DNA of 64,000 nt from Nematostella vectensis (GCF_932526225.1 NC_064042.1:4881001-4945000); one strand, 5' to 3'; shown: positions 1 to 14,200, counted from the first letter of the stretch. The notes: a model not told the origin generated them from the sequence alone. A program made the numbers and translations.

Positions 1-2290
1 TGCCGATACCTGATTCTTGACACTCATCTTTAGACTGGCGAGGTAGCTAATTGCACGTGCTATTTGCCACATGAAGGAATTCAGATACCTGATTCTTGAC
101 ACTCACCTTTAGACTGGCGAGGTAGCTCATTCCACGCGCTGTTTGCCACATGAAGGAATTCAGATACCTGATTCTTGACACTCATCTTTAGACTGGCGAG
201 GTAGCTCATTCCACGCGCTATTTGCCACATGAAGGAATTCAGATACCTGATTCTTGACACTCACCTTTAGACTGGCGAGGTAGCTCATTCCACGCGCTGT
301 TTGCCACATGAAGGAATTCAGATACCTGATTCTTGACACTCATCTTTAGACTGGCGAGGTAGCTCATTCCACGCGCTATTTGCCACATGAAGGAATTCAG
401 ATACCTGATTTTTGACACTCATCTTTAGACTGGCGAGGTAGCTCATTCCACGCTTTTTGTCACATGAAGGAATTCGGATACCTGATTCTTGACACTCACC
501 GTTGGACTGGCGATGTAGCTCATTCCACGCGCTATTTGCCACATGAAGGAATCCCGATACCTGATTCTTGACACTCATCTTTAGACCGGCGAGGTAGCTC
601 ATTCCACGCGCTATTTGCCACATGAAGGAATCCCGATACCTGATTCTTGACACTCATCTTTAGACTGGCCAGGTAGCTCATTCCACGCGCTATTTGCCAC
701 ATGAAGGAATTCAGATACCTGATTCTTGACACTCATCTTTAGACTGGCGGGGTAGCTCATTCCACGCGCTATTTGCCACATGAAGGAATTCAGATACCTG
801 ATTCTTGACACTCATCTTTAGACTGGCGAGGTAGCTCATTCCACGCGCTATTTGCCACGTGAAGGAATTCAGATACCTGATTCTTGACACTCATCTTTAG
901 ACTGGCGAGGTAGCTCATTCCACGCGCTATTTGCCACATGAAGGAATTCAGATACCTGATTCTTTACACTCATCTTTAGACTGGCGAGGTAGCTCATTCC
1001 ACGCGCTATTTGCCACATGAAGGAATTCAGATACCTGATTCTTTACACTCATCTTTAGATTGGCGAGGTAGCTCATTCCACGCGCTATTTGCCACATGAA
1101 GGAATTCAGATACCTGATTCTTGAAACTCACCGTTAGACTGGCGATGTAGCTCATTCCACGCGCTATTTGCCACATGAAGGAATCCCGATACCTGATTCT
1201 TGACACTCATCTTTAGACCGGCGAGGTAGCTCATTCCACGCGCTATTTGCCACATGAAGGAATCCCGATACCTGATTCTTGACATTCATCTTTAGACTGG
1301 CGAGGTAGCTAATTGCACGCGCTATTTGCCACATGAAGGAATTCAGATACCTGGTTCTTGACACTCACCTTTAGACTGGCGAGGTAGCTCATTCCACGCG
1401 CTATTTGCCACATGAAGGAATTCAGATACCTGATTCTTGACACTCATCTTTAGACTGGCGAGGTAGCTCATTGCACGCGCTATTTGCCACATGAAGGAAT
1501 TCAGATACCTGATTCTTGACACTCATCTTTAGACTGGCGAGGTAGCTCATTCCACGCGCTATTTGCCACATGAAGGAATTCAGATACCTGATTCTTGACA
1601 CTCATCTTTAGACTGGCGAGGTAGCTCATTCCACGCGCTATTTGCCACATGAAGGAATTCCGATACCTGATTCTTGACACTCATCTTTAGACCGGCGAGG
1701 TAGCTCATTCCACGCGCTATTTGCCACATGAAGGAATTCAGATACCTGATTCTTGACACTCACCTTTAGACTGGCGAGGTAGCTAATTGCACGCGCTATT
1801 TGCCACATGAAGGAATTCAGATACCTGATTCTTGACACTCACCTTTAGACTGGCGAGGTAGCTCATTCCACGCGCTATTTGCCACATGAAGGAATTCAGA
1901 TACCTGATTCTTGACACTCATCTTTAGACTGGCGAGGTAGCTAATTGCACGCGCTATTTGCCACATGAAGGAATTCAGATACCTGATTCTTGACACTCAT
2001 CTTTAGACTGGCGAGGTAGCTCATTCCACGCGCTATTTGCCACATGAAGGAATTCAGATACCTGATTCTTGACACTCATCTTTAGACTGGCGAGGTAGCT
2101 CATTCCACGCGCTATTTGCCACATGAAGGAATTCCGATACCTGATTCTTGACACTCATCTTTAGACCGGCGAGGTAGCTCATTCCACGCGCTATTTGCCA
2201 CATGAAGGAATTCAGATACCTGATTCTTGACACTCACCTTTAGACTGGCGAGGTAGCTCATTCCACGCGCTATTTGCCACATGAAGGAAA
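1..2290. repeat. 79-bp minisatellite seeded on a kinase exon 5' splice site
   Basis: About 29 head-to-tail copies of a 79-bp unit, well conserved. Read on the minus strand, each copy contains the last 17 or so codons of the adjacent receptor kinase exon (FMWQIARGMSYLASLK) followed by its splice donor and about 28 bp of intron. The genuine exon end is at 2238. Most copies read AAAG-ATGAGT, so the donor GT is destroyed; about seven keep GTGAGT (near 101, 258, 495, 1129, 1366, 1763 and 1843). Because 79 is not a multiple of three, the reading frame shifts from copy to copy and no long protein is encoded. The array continues to or beyond the left edge of the window. Confidence 0.95.
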
Positions 2291-5200
2291 GTAGATCCCT
2301 GCACGTAAGTGTCAGGCTTCCGCCCGCAAGGTTTGAGTAGATCCGGTTGCCTTGACTCTTGCGAAGAAAGTCCAGCAGATTTCCAAGCGAGCAGTACTCC
2401 ACTATGATGTACGAGCTGTCTGTGGGTTAAAGAATGCAAAGCCGACAAGAAGAAAACTTTAAGGGCTTTCTAAGACTGTGAAGCCTGTCTCTCACACTAC
2501 GTTGTCCCGGGTTCGATCCCGGCCCAACTGTGGAAAACAAGTCATAACCAAGTAATAAATGTTTTGAAAGATAAGACACTCCAAATAGAGACACTGCAAG
2601 AAAATTTGCTTCGGTAAAAAGAATTAATTTAACCCTCCAGTTTAACCGGAGGAAGATAAAATTAAACATTAATCTTGTCCTTGGAGATAAGGCGATCAGA
2701 AACCCGGATACCGACGCATGTGGCTATCACTTTTTTTTATTTTTTATTTTTGCTTCAAACCTCAGAAAAAAAAATCCAGTGTTGACCTGATCTGGATTGA
2801 ACACCTATTACTTGAGAGAAAAGCCTTGAGAGAGAAGCCTGGTACCACTGAGCTTATTGCGGGTATTCCTTGGTGTTACGGAGAGCTTTGTTTTTTGTGC
2901 TCAAGGCCTTTGTACTCTATTTCATTGTCAAGTTCTAAGGTCTTTGTTTTTGGCTTTTGTTCCATTGTGTTTTTGGTGCTGGTGCTCCGTAACACCAAGA
3001 AACTACCCCTTATTGCTACACCTTAAACAAACACTGTTTTTGCCGAATTAGAAAAGTGGCCGGGGGTGTCTTACCCCCTTTAGTACAGCAGCCCAGCAGA
3101 CATACGATGTTGGGGTGAGGAGCTAGGGACTTCATCAGCTCCAATTCCGCCAAGAAGTCCTTCATGTGCACGGCATCCACGTTATCTATAAAGTTCACAA
3201 GATGTCAAGAGAACTTTTATCAGACTGGTACCCAATCGCCAAAATGAGAAGTTTAATTAGAAAATTAATTAGGCGCGCTCTGCCATGTGGGTTGCCTGTG
3301 GTATTTTACCAACACGCGCCTAATTAATCGCCACAGGCAACCCACGCATTAATGATGTTTCCCTTATTCCTTCTTAGTTTCTTCTCATTTTGGCGACTGG
3401 GTACGTGTCTGACCGTTTATAAGATTTACGAACGCGGGGAGTCTATGACGGCTCACAAGCAAGATTTCAGTGCGCGCTACAATATATTTTTTAGCGCGCT
3501 AGCTTCTTTAAGCAACTTGACCGCCACACTCCTATCCCTATTTCAATACGAACCCGGCCGACGTCCGTGTACGAGTGTGAGCGTGGCATTATCTCCAAGC
3601 ATTTGACTGCCACTATCCTATTACCATTTCAGTGCGAACCCTGCCTGACGTCCGTGTAAGAGTGTACACATAGTATTACCTTTAAGCATCTTGGCCGCCA
3701 CTATCCCTATATCAGTGAGAACCCGGCTTGACATCCGTGTACAAGTGTGAACGTGACATTAACTTTGAGCATCTTGTCGCCACTATCCTATCCTTTTTAG
3801 TGCAAACCCGCCCTGACGTCCGTTTACGAGTGTAAACGTAGCATCACCCACGGTATATAGGATAATTTGACTCCGACATGAAGTCTAATTTCTTGTTAGT
3901 GTCGAATAAGCGCGTATTCCTATTTTGCCTGGATGTATTTGCCTTGGTTTCGCTCCTGCAGCGGGCTCTGTACCTACGCGCTTGCGACCTTTCAAACGAC
4001 GCGCTTAGTAACCGGCGCCACCTGTTAAATGAGTAACTTGACCACCTCGATCCCCAGCGGCGCGTTTTTTCTCTTGCAAACGACGCGCCGCTAGGGGTCG
4101 AGGCATTACGTGACGTGACATTACCTTTAAGCATCTTGACTGCCACTATCCTGTTCCCGCTCTTTGTTTTCATGACGGCCCTATGAACCTTGCCAAAGTG
4201 GCCCTTCCCAATCACTTTACCAATGGTCAGACACCTCTTAGGCACCTCCCAGTTGATGGGCTTGCCAAGCGAGTCGTATAAGTTGCCATCCACTGCCGAG
4301 GCCGCTCCTGGCACGTCATAGTCTTGTCGCACTGTCACGTACGAGTAGCTCGCATCCTCGTCTGCGGGCTATGATATAACAATAGCAGTGATTGGCTTAT
4401 TGAGGTATTGATATAACAGTAGCCGTGATTGGCTTATTGCTATGACAATAGCAGTGATTGGCTTATTGATGTATTGATAAAACAATAGCAGTGATTGGCT
4501 TATTGATGTATTGATAAAACAATAGCAGTGATTGGCTTATTATGGAATTGATAGAACAATAGCAGTGATTGGCTTATTATGGAATTGATATAACAATAGC
4601 AGTGATTGGCTTATTATGGAATTTATATAACCAATAGCAGTGATTGGCTTATTATGGAATTGATCTAACAATAGCAGCGATTGGCTTATCGATGTATTCA
4701 TATAACAATAACAGTGATTGGCTAATTGATGTTTTGATATAGTAATAGGCGTTATTATTATAACTTCATGCGCGAGCTAAAGAAACAGCTAGGTGATGTG
4801 AACGCTTGTGCTTAATATCGTCGCGAAAACAAGAAAGGAAATAAAAAAATCCTGATTCCTTGACAGCCGTCTTACTGATATAGAATAGACAACTTGGGCA
4901 AACATGTTTATCAACGGCGAACGGTCACCGGAGGTTCAACGTTTGCTTTACGAATTCTCGCTTCCGCTCAGTGAAAGTAGACGTATCTGCTCTCACGACG
5001 GTTAACATCAGAAAACTGCTAGTGCTGCGGTAGCTTTGAAAACAAAAATAATCTACTTCCGTTTGCCATCTGTCCTCCTGAGACGTCCTAATAAGAAAGG
5101 AAGTGTCAGGTGACTTACACGAGCCGACGTGTATCTCACGGAAGGAGACGATGACAAGGTCGCGCGCATTTTCTGAGCACTCCGTCGCCGCCACAGCACC

Positions 5201-8200
5201 AATAGGATAAGGAGCACAAGGACCAATAACAGCACGCCTCCCACGGCCCCTCCAATGACGGCCCCACTGGTCTGGGGGCTAGCATGGGGAGGCAACACTT
5301 GGTCCACCTCTTTATTGGCACTTCTAGATCCTGGAATGCACAGGGAAAAGGAATAAAAACCAGTCTACAACCAGGCGTTCTTACCGGGTCCTTGGAGATC
5401 AGTGGGTTAGCTTGGGGTCTGGGACAAGCTCATCCACACTAACCACAGAAAACCCGATCTAAGACCCCGATAGAAACACCTGGGATTGGGCCAAATAGAT
5501 AGGTGTTAGGACAGACAACAGGTCAACAGGTGGGATCCTGGTATTAGGGCAGGCTACAAGTATACATGTGGCGACCTAGTATCAATGGCAGACTACAAGT
5601 ATACATGTGGCAACGCAGTGTACTAAATGTGGATGAGTCAAAGTTATTCTTCAGCCTGTCTCTAGTTTTTTCCTGTCAGGCATTCTAATGGAAAAGGGGT
5701 TTTTATACGAGAGAGTAAGGCCAAATAGAGCTTTAACACTACCTTGAAGGTTGAACTTGTGACTTGGGTCACTGCTACCGTACTTGTTCATGGCCCAGAC
5801 ACGAAACACCACCGAACCCCAGCCCTGCTTCCTGGTCAACACCAGCGTGGTGTTAGTACCAGCTTCCACTACTGTCCAGGAAGAATTAGATTGTATTGGA
5901 CTTGGCTTGTATTCTACGGAAAACCAAGCAGTGGAGCCACCATCATATCCTGGATACCAGGTAATGTGGACGGTGGTAGGAGACGTCTGGTTGACCATGA
6001 GATTGGCTGGCTTGCTGGGTGGACCTGGAAATAGTAGACCAAATAAGGCCAATCATTAAATATATAAATTTGGAGAGCAAATCACCCACCTCGCAAGTGG
6101 GACAGGCTCTTACCCAGGATTAGCTGGGGGGGGGGGGGGGGGGGGGCGCAGTCATAGGAATCATATGAAAAAAGCATATAATTTGAAGATTCCTTAAGAA
6201 ATGACCCATTTTTTGGCCGCCAAGGGGGGGGGGGGGGGGTGCGCAGTCGTAGGGATCATATGGAAAAAGTATATAATATTAAGTTTCCTTAATAAGAAAT
6301 GACCCACTTTTTGGCCGCCAAAGTGTGTGGGGGGGGGGGGGGGGGGCTGCGGATACCCCATGTGCATGTGGATACCCCATCGCGCCTGTGAAATGCTGGT
6401 ACAAGAGTGCAGATGCAACATGGTCGGGGTAAAAGACACAGGAAGGTGCCCGATCTATACCACTAATCTCATCCACTCTACTCTGATGAGCGGAACCCTT
6501 TCCAATACTTGCAGTATCGCATTAAATCACACAAATCACTCGTTCTCACCTCGCACCATAAGCGTGATATTTCCCGATGCCATCCCCGCAAGGTTCCATC
6601 CACGACACACGTACAGACCATCGTCGTCCGAGGATACACCCTGTAGCTCCAGGGACGCGACAAGACTCGTCTCGCTCGTCTCACGTACGCGCCCTTGGCG
6701 TATAAGCTCACGGCTATTCTTAGACCATGTAACTCGCGGTAGAGGGGACCCAGTGAAGAGACAAGTTAGACTCACGTCAAGGCCCCGCGCGACCGTCATC
6801 AGGGAGTTCATAGTAGACACCTTTGGAGCAACGGCGGAGGATTTCTCTACAATGGAAAGTGTCGGTTAGACAAGAAGCACAATTTTAATGTTCACATCAA
6901 ATACTACCGTACACTGAAGAAAATTCAAGTGTTTGTTAACAAACGACCTTACTACTCATTATTTCTAAATTTTTTGTTCAAGCGCCTCGTTATCTACGCA
7001 CCTTGTTCATTGTTTCCCATTGTTCACCCGTCTTATCATCTACGCGCACTTTTCCTTGTTTTCTATTGTTCGCGCGTCTCATTATTATCTACGCGCACTG
7101 TTCTGTGTTTTCCATTGTTCACGCGTCTTCCCCTTACCTACGCGCACGTATATACATTATCTACGCACTGTTCTTTGTTTCTCATTGTTCACGCGTCTTC
7201 TCATTATCCACGCGCACTGTTCTTTGTTTTCAATTGTTCACGCGTCTTCTCATTATTCACGCGCACTGTTCTTTGTTTCCCATTGTTCACACGTCTTCTC
7301 ATTTTCTACGCGCACTGTTCTTTGTTTCCCATTGTTCACACGTCTTCTCATTATCCACGCGCACTGTTCTTTGTATCCTATTGTTCACGCGTCTTGTCAT
7401 TATCTAAGCGCACTGTTCCTTGTGTCCAATTATTACGCGTCTTCTTATCATCTACGCGCACTGTTTTTTGTTATTGTTCACGTATCTTCTCATCATCCAC
7501 GCGCACTGTTCTTTGCATCCTATTGTTCACGCGTCCTGTCATTATCTAAGCGCACTGTTCCTTGTGTCCAATTATTACGCGTCTTCTTATCATCTACGCG
7601 CACTGTTCTTTGTTATTGTTCACGTATCTTCTCATTATCCACGCGCACTGTTTTTTGTATCCTATTGTTCACGCGTCTCTTCATTATCTAAGCGCACTGT
7701 TCCTTGGTCCAATTATTACGCGTCTTCTTATCATCCACGCGCACTGTTGTTTGTTATTGTTCACGTATCTTCTCATTATCCACGCGCACTGTTCTTTGTA
7801 TCCTATTGTTCACGCGTCTTGTCATTATCTAAGCGCATTGTTCCTTGTGTCCAATTATTACGCGTCTTCTTATCATCCACGCGCACTGTTATTTGTTATT
7901 GTTCACGTATCTTCTCATTATCTATATGCACTGTTCTTTGTATCCTATTGTTCACGCGTCTTGTCATTATCTAAGCGCACTGTTCCTTGTGTCCAATTAT
8001 TACGCGTTTTTGTTATCATCCACGCGCACTGTTCTGTGTTATTGTTCACGTATCTTCTCATTATCTATACGCACTGTTCTTTGTATCCTATTGTTCACGC
8101 GTCTTGTCATTATCTCTAAGCGCACTGTTCCTTGTGTCCAATTATTACGCGTCTTCTTATCATCCACGCGCACTGTTGTTTGTTTTGTTCACGTATCTTC

Positions 8201-11200
8201 TCATTATCTATACGCTAGTGAAAGGCTCCGAAAAAAATAACTATAACGGGGAACAAAACTAGTAGAGAAAATTGGCCGTTTTACTGCTTATCAACTTCTC
8301 TCCTCCGAATTTTACGCTCCTCCCACTCCCCCTGGACAATGTTGGTTTTAAAATGTCCGTAAATAAAAAGCGAACGTAGACAACATTGTTTGGTGGGGGG
8401 AGGGGGAGGAAAGACATAAAAATCGTCGTTAAGGTATAGAGAAGTGCTTTTTCAATAATTTTCTCTACAGTTCCCCCCCCCCCCCCCCCCCCCCCCCGTT
8501 GTAGGCTATGTTCTGTGGTCAAGATTATGAGGCTATTAAGCCTTGAATCAGCGTTCTCGTAATTCAGGATTTTTTTCTAAAGGAAGGTGATTACGTTCCT
8601 AAATTTAATGACTCATTAAAAAAAATTCTTACCTAACACTTTAACAGTAGCCTGTGAGCTTATCATCACGCCATTCGCGTTGCTCACGACACATGTGTAT
8701 GTGCCAGCATCGCTGAGTACCGTCCCCCTGATGGTTAGTGTGTACACCTTCACCGTGCTTGGTAACGTTCGTACATCAATCGAGAGTCGGGAGCCGATCG
8801 GTATAGTGATCTTTTTGCCGTCTTTCATCCAGACAAGCGAACTCATTGGTAGGCCAACCATACTGCACTGAAGCCATGTGACATCGCCTACTATGCCGAC
8901 AGTGTTGTTTGGGTGGGCGATGATTGACGGATCTGGGGGATTGAAATGAAGGATGCGATGTCGAAAGGATAATATGGAAGATGCAAGGGAAGCAGAATGA
9001 CTTGGAAGTTTTGTAAATGACTGAAGCTTAACACCAAAAAACTAAATTTTCTACCGAAGCCTTGAATGGAGCCATGGATCTAGGGTATTTGAAATGATGT
9101 TTGAGATGTCGAAAGGATAATATGGCAAACATGGGGGAAGCAGAAAGAAATGACTTGGAAGTCTTGGAAATGACTGAACCTTGCCAACAAAAAACAAATT
9201 TTTCTAGCCAATGCCTTGAATGCAGACATCGACTCCCCAAACCTTACCATTATAAACTAGAACTTGTGCAGTTGTAGTTATACTGCCAAGAAAATTACTA
9301 GCAGTACATTTGTATTCGCCTTCTTGGTTGTATGAGATGGTAGAGAAGTAGAGCTTGCCGTTGGATAACTCTAGAATTGTGGGGTCATTTGACGCAGGCC
9401 TTTCATCTCTGGTCCAGCGGTATTTTGGGGTGGGGTAGCCTGATGCGGAACATGGAAGGGTGTACTCTTGGCCCACATACAGGGTTACATCATGTGGCCT
9501 TGTAACCCACGAGGGAGGGATGTCTGAAGGAAGAAAATGCCATAAGAAGCCTGATATATATATAACCTTTCTAAAGTCTTTAAAGACTTTAACAATTCTT
9601 TCATAAGTTCACCAAAGATATATACTGATGCAGTGAAAATATTAAGTTCAAGGATTCAGACATGTACCCAGGTATTACTGAGGGGGGGGGGGGGGGGTGG
9701 CACAGGAATAAAAAATTTAAGGATCCTTCAAAAAAGAAATGCCCCACTTTTTGGCAGCCTAGGGGATACATGCACCCCCTTCGCACTCCCATAAACATGT
9801 GCCTGCATATAACCTACACCATATGCACCATATATTTTGTTCAAATGTTTGTTTACAGCGCTAAAAATGTTGTTAAAATACAGACATTTCGAGGTTACTG
9901 CCTCTTCATCAGTGTCTAATCGACACCATGTTATATTACACCATATTCACACCATATGCTTATTACCTACACCCGGTGCATCCCCTTAGTTACATGCCTG
10001 CACATTACCTACACCCTGTGCACCACCCTAGTCACATGCCTGTATATTATCTATACCCTGTGCAACCCCTAGTTACATGCCTGTATATTACCTACACCCT
10101 GTACACCCCCCTAGTTACATGCCTTCATATTACCTGCACCCTGTACACCCCCCTAGTTACATGCCTGCATATAACCTACACCCTGTGCACCCCGTAGTTA
10201 CATGCCTGCATATTACCTACACCCTGTGCAACCCCTAGTTACATGCCTGCATATTACCTACACCCTGTGCACCCCGTAGTTACATGCCTGCATATTACCT
10301 ACACCCTGTGCACCCCGTAGTTACATGCCTGCATATTACCTACACCCTGTGCAACCCCTAGTTACATGCCTGCATATTACCTACACCCTGGGCACCCCCC
10401 TAGTTACATGCCTGCATATTATCTATACCCTGTGCACCCCCTAGTTACATGCCTGCATATTACCTACACCCTGTGTACCCCCCTAGTTACATGCCTGCAT
10501 ATTACCTACACCCAGTGCACCCCCCCTAGTTACATGCCTGCATATTATCTATACCCTGTGCAACCCCTAGTTACATGCCTGTATATTACCTACACCCTGT
10601 GCACCCCCCTAGTTACATGCCTGCATATTACCTACACCCCGTGCACCCCCCTAGTTACATGTCTGCATATTACCTACACCCCGTGCACCCCCCTAGTTAC
10701 ATGTCTGCATATTACCTACACCCCGTGCACCCCCCTAGTTACATGCCTGTATATTACCTACACCCTGTGCACCCCCCTAGTTACATGCCTGCATATTACC
10801 TACACCCTGTGCACCCCCCTAGTTACATGCCTGCATATTACCTACACCCTGTGTACCCCCCTAGTTACATGCCTGCATATAACCTACACCCTGTGCACCC
10901 CCCTAGTTACATGCCTGCATATTACCTACACCCTGTGTACCCCCCTAGTTACATGCCTGCATATAACCTACACCCCGTGCACCCCCCTAGTTACGTCTGC
11001 ATATTACCTACACCCTGTGCACCCCCCTAGTTACATGCCTGCATATTACCTACACCCTGTGCACCCCCCTAGTTACATGCCTGCATATTACCTACACCCT
11101 GTGTACCCCCCTAGTTACATGCCTGCATATAACCTACACCCTGTGCACCCCCCTAGTTACATGCCTGCATATTACCTACACCCTGTGTACCCCCCTAGTT

Positions 11201-14200
11201 ACATGCCTGCATATAACCTACACCCTGTGCACCCCCCTAGTTACATGCCTGCATATTACCTACACCCTGTGCACCCCCCTAGTTACATGTCTGCATATTA
11301 CCTACACCCTGTGCAGCCCCTAGTTACATGCCTGCATATTACCTACACCCTGTGCACCCCCCTAGTTACATGCCTGCATATTACCTACACCCTGTGCACC
11401 CCCCTTTGTTACATGCCTGCACATTACCTACACCCTGTGCACCCCACTAGTTACATGCCTGCATATTACCTACACCCTGTGCACCCCACTAGTTACATGC
11501 CTGCATATTACCTGCACCCTGTGCACCCCACTAGTTACATGCCTGCATATTACCTACACCCTGTGCACCCCCCTAGTTACATGCCTGCATATTACCTACA
11601 CCCTGTGCAGCCCGTAGTTACATGCCTGCATATTACCTGCACCCTGTGCAGCCCCTAGTTATGTGTCTGCATATTACCTGCACCCTGTGCACCCCACTAG
11701 TTACATGCCTGCATATTACCTACACCCTGTGCACCCCCCTAGTTACATGCCTGCATATTACCTACACCCTGTGCAGCCCGTAGTTACATGCCTGCATATT
11801 ACCTGCACCCTGTGCAGCCCCTAGTTATGTGTCTGCATATTACCTACACCCTGTGCACCCCACTAGTTACATGCCTGCATATTACCTACACCCTGTGCAG
11901 CCCCTAGTTACATGCCTGCACATTACCTACACCCTGTGCACCACCCTAGTTACATGCCTGCATATTACCTACACCCTGTGCAGCCCCTAGTTATGTGTCT
12001 GCATATTACCTACACCATGTGCACCCCCCTAGTTACACGCCTTTATATTACCTACACCCTGTGCACCCCCCTAGTTACACGCCTTTATATTACCTACACC
12101 CTGTGCAGCCCCTAGTTACATGCCTGCATATTACCTACACCCTGTACACCCCCCTAGTTACATGCCTGCATATTACCTACACCCTGTGCACCCCCTAGTT
12201 ACATGTCTGCATATTACCTACACCCTGTGCACCCCCTAGTTACATGCCTTCATATTACCTGCACCCTGTGCAGCCCCCTAGTTACATGCCTGCATATTAC
12301 CTACACCCTGTGCAGCCCGTAGTTACATGCCTGCATATTACCTTTACCCTGTGCACCCCCTAGTTACATGCCTGCATATTACCTACACCATGTGCACCCC
12401 CCTAGTTACACGCCTTTATATTACCTACACCCTGTGCACCCCCCTAGTTACACGCCTTTATATTACCTACACCCTGTGCAGCCCCTAGTTACATGCCTGC
12501 ATATTACCTACACCCTGTGCAGCCCCTAGTTATGTGTCTGCATATTACCTACACCCTGTGCACCCCCCTAGTTACACGCCTTTATATTACCTACACCCTG
12601 TGCAGCCCCTTATTACATGCCTGCATATTACCTACACCCTATGCACCCCGTAGTTACATGCCTGCATATTACCTACACCCCGTGCACCCCCCTAGTTACA
12701 TGCCTGCATATTACCTACACCCTGTGCACCCCCCTAGTTACATGCCTGCATATTACCTACACCCTGTGCACCCCCCTTTGTTACATGCCTGCACATTACC
12801 TACACCCAGTGCACCCCCCTAGTTACATGCCTGCATATTACCTACACCCTGTGCACCCCCCTTGTTACATGCCTGCACATTACCTACACCCTGTGCACCC
12901 CCCTAGTTACATGCCTGCATATTACCTACACCCTGTGCACCCCCCTAGTTACATGTCTGCACATTACCTACACCCTGTGCAGCCCCTAGTTACATGCCTG
13001 CATATTACCTGCACCCTGTGCACCCCACTAGTTACATGCCTGCATATTACCTGCACCCTGTGCAGCCCCTAGTTACGTGTCTGCATATTACCTACACCCT
13101 GTGCACCCCACTAGTTACATGCCTGCATATTACCTACACCCTGTGTACCCCCCTAGTTACATGCCTGCATATTACCTACACCCAGTGCACCCCCCTAGTT
13201 ACATGCCTGCATATTACCTACACCCTGTGCAGCCCCTAGTTACATGCCTGCATATTACCTACACCCTGTGCAGCCCCTAGTTACATGCCTGCATATTACC
13301 TACACCCTGTGCAGCCCCTAGTTACATGCCTGCATATTACCTGCACCCTGTGTACCCCCCTAGTTACATGCCTGCATATTACCTACACCCTGTGCAGCCC
13401 CTAGTTACATGCCTGCATATTACCTACACCCAGTGCACCCCCCTAGTTACATGCCTGCATATTACCTACACCCTGTGCAGCCCCTAGTTACATGCCTGCA
13501 TATTACCTACACCCTGTGCAGCCCCTAGTTATGTGTCTGCATATTACCTACACCCTGTGCACCCCCTAGTTACATGCCTGCATATTACCTACACCCTGTG
13601 CACCCCCTAGTTACATGCCTGCATATTACCTACACCCGGTGCATCCCCTTAGTTACATGCCTGCACATTACCTACACCCTGTGTACCCCCCTAGTTACAT
13701 GCCTGCATATTACCTACACCCTGTGCACCCCCCTAGTTACATGCCTGCATATTACCTGCACCCTGTGTACCCCCCCTAGTTACATGCCTGCATATAACCT
13801 ACACCCTGTGCACCCCCCTAGTTACATGCCTGCACATTACCTACACCCTGTGCACCCCACTAGTTACATGTCTGCATATTACCTACACCCTGTGCACCCC
13901 CCTAGTTACATGCCTGCACATTACCTACACCCTGTGCACCCCACTAGTTACATGTCTGCATATTACCTACACCCTGTGCACCCCACTAGTTACATGTCTG
14001 CATATTACCTACACCCCGTGCACCCCCCTAGTTACATGCCTGCATATTACCTACACCCTGTGCACCCCCCTAGTTACATGCCTGCATATTACCTACACCC
14101 TGTGTACCCCCCTAGTTACATGCCTGCATATAACCTACACCCTGTGCACCCCCCTAGTTACATGCCTGCATATTACCTACACCCTGTGTAACCCCCTAGT

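Noticed and set aside
1-2290. CRISPR-like array
   Set aside because: The units are directly adjacent with no unique spacers, the host is eukaryotic, and the unit is a copied exon-intron boundary.
2490-2535. tRNA gene
   Set aside because: GGTTCGATCCC matches a B box at 2,510-2,520, but no A box or cloverleaf could be built upstream; probably a tRNA-derived SINE fragment.
5380-5470. Extra exon between FN3 and transmembrane exons
   Set aside because: A donor-like CCCGGTAAGAACG is present on the minus strand, but every frame with a possible acceptor contains a stop.
6929-8240. Plus-strand open frames rich in Cys/Ser/Leu
   Set aside because: They arise from the 47-49-bp minisatellite; similar frames exist in several registers and no domain is present.
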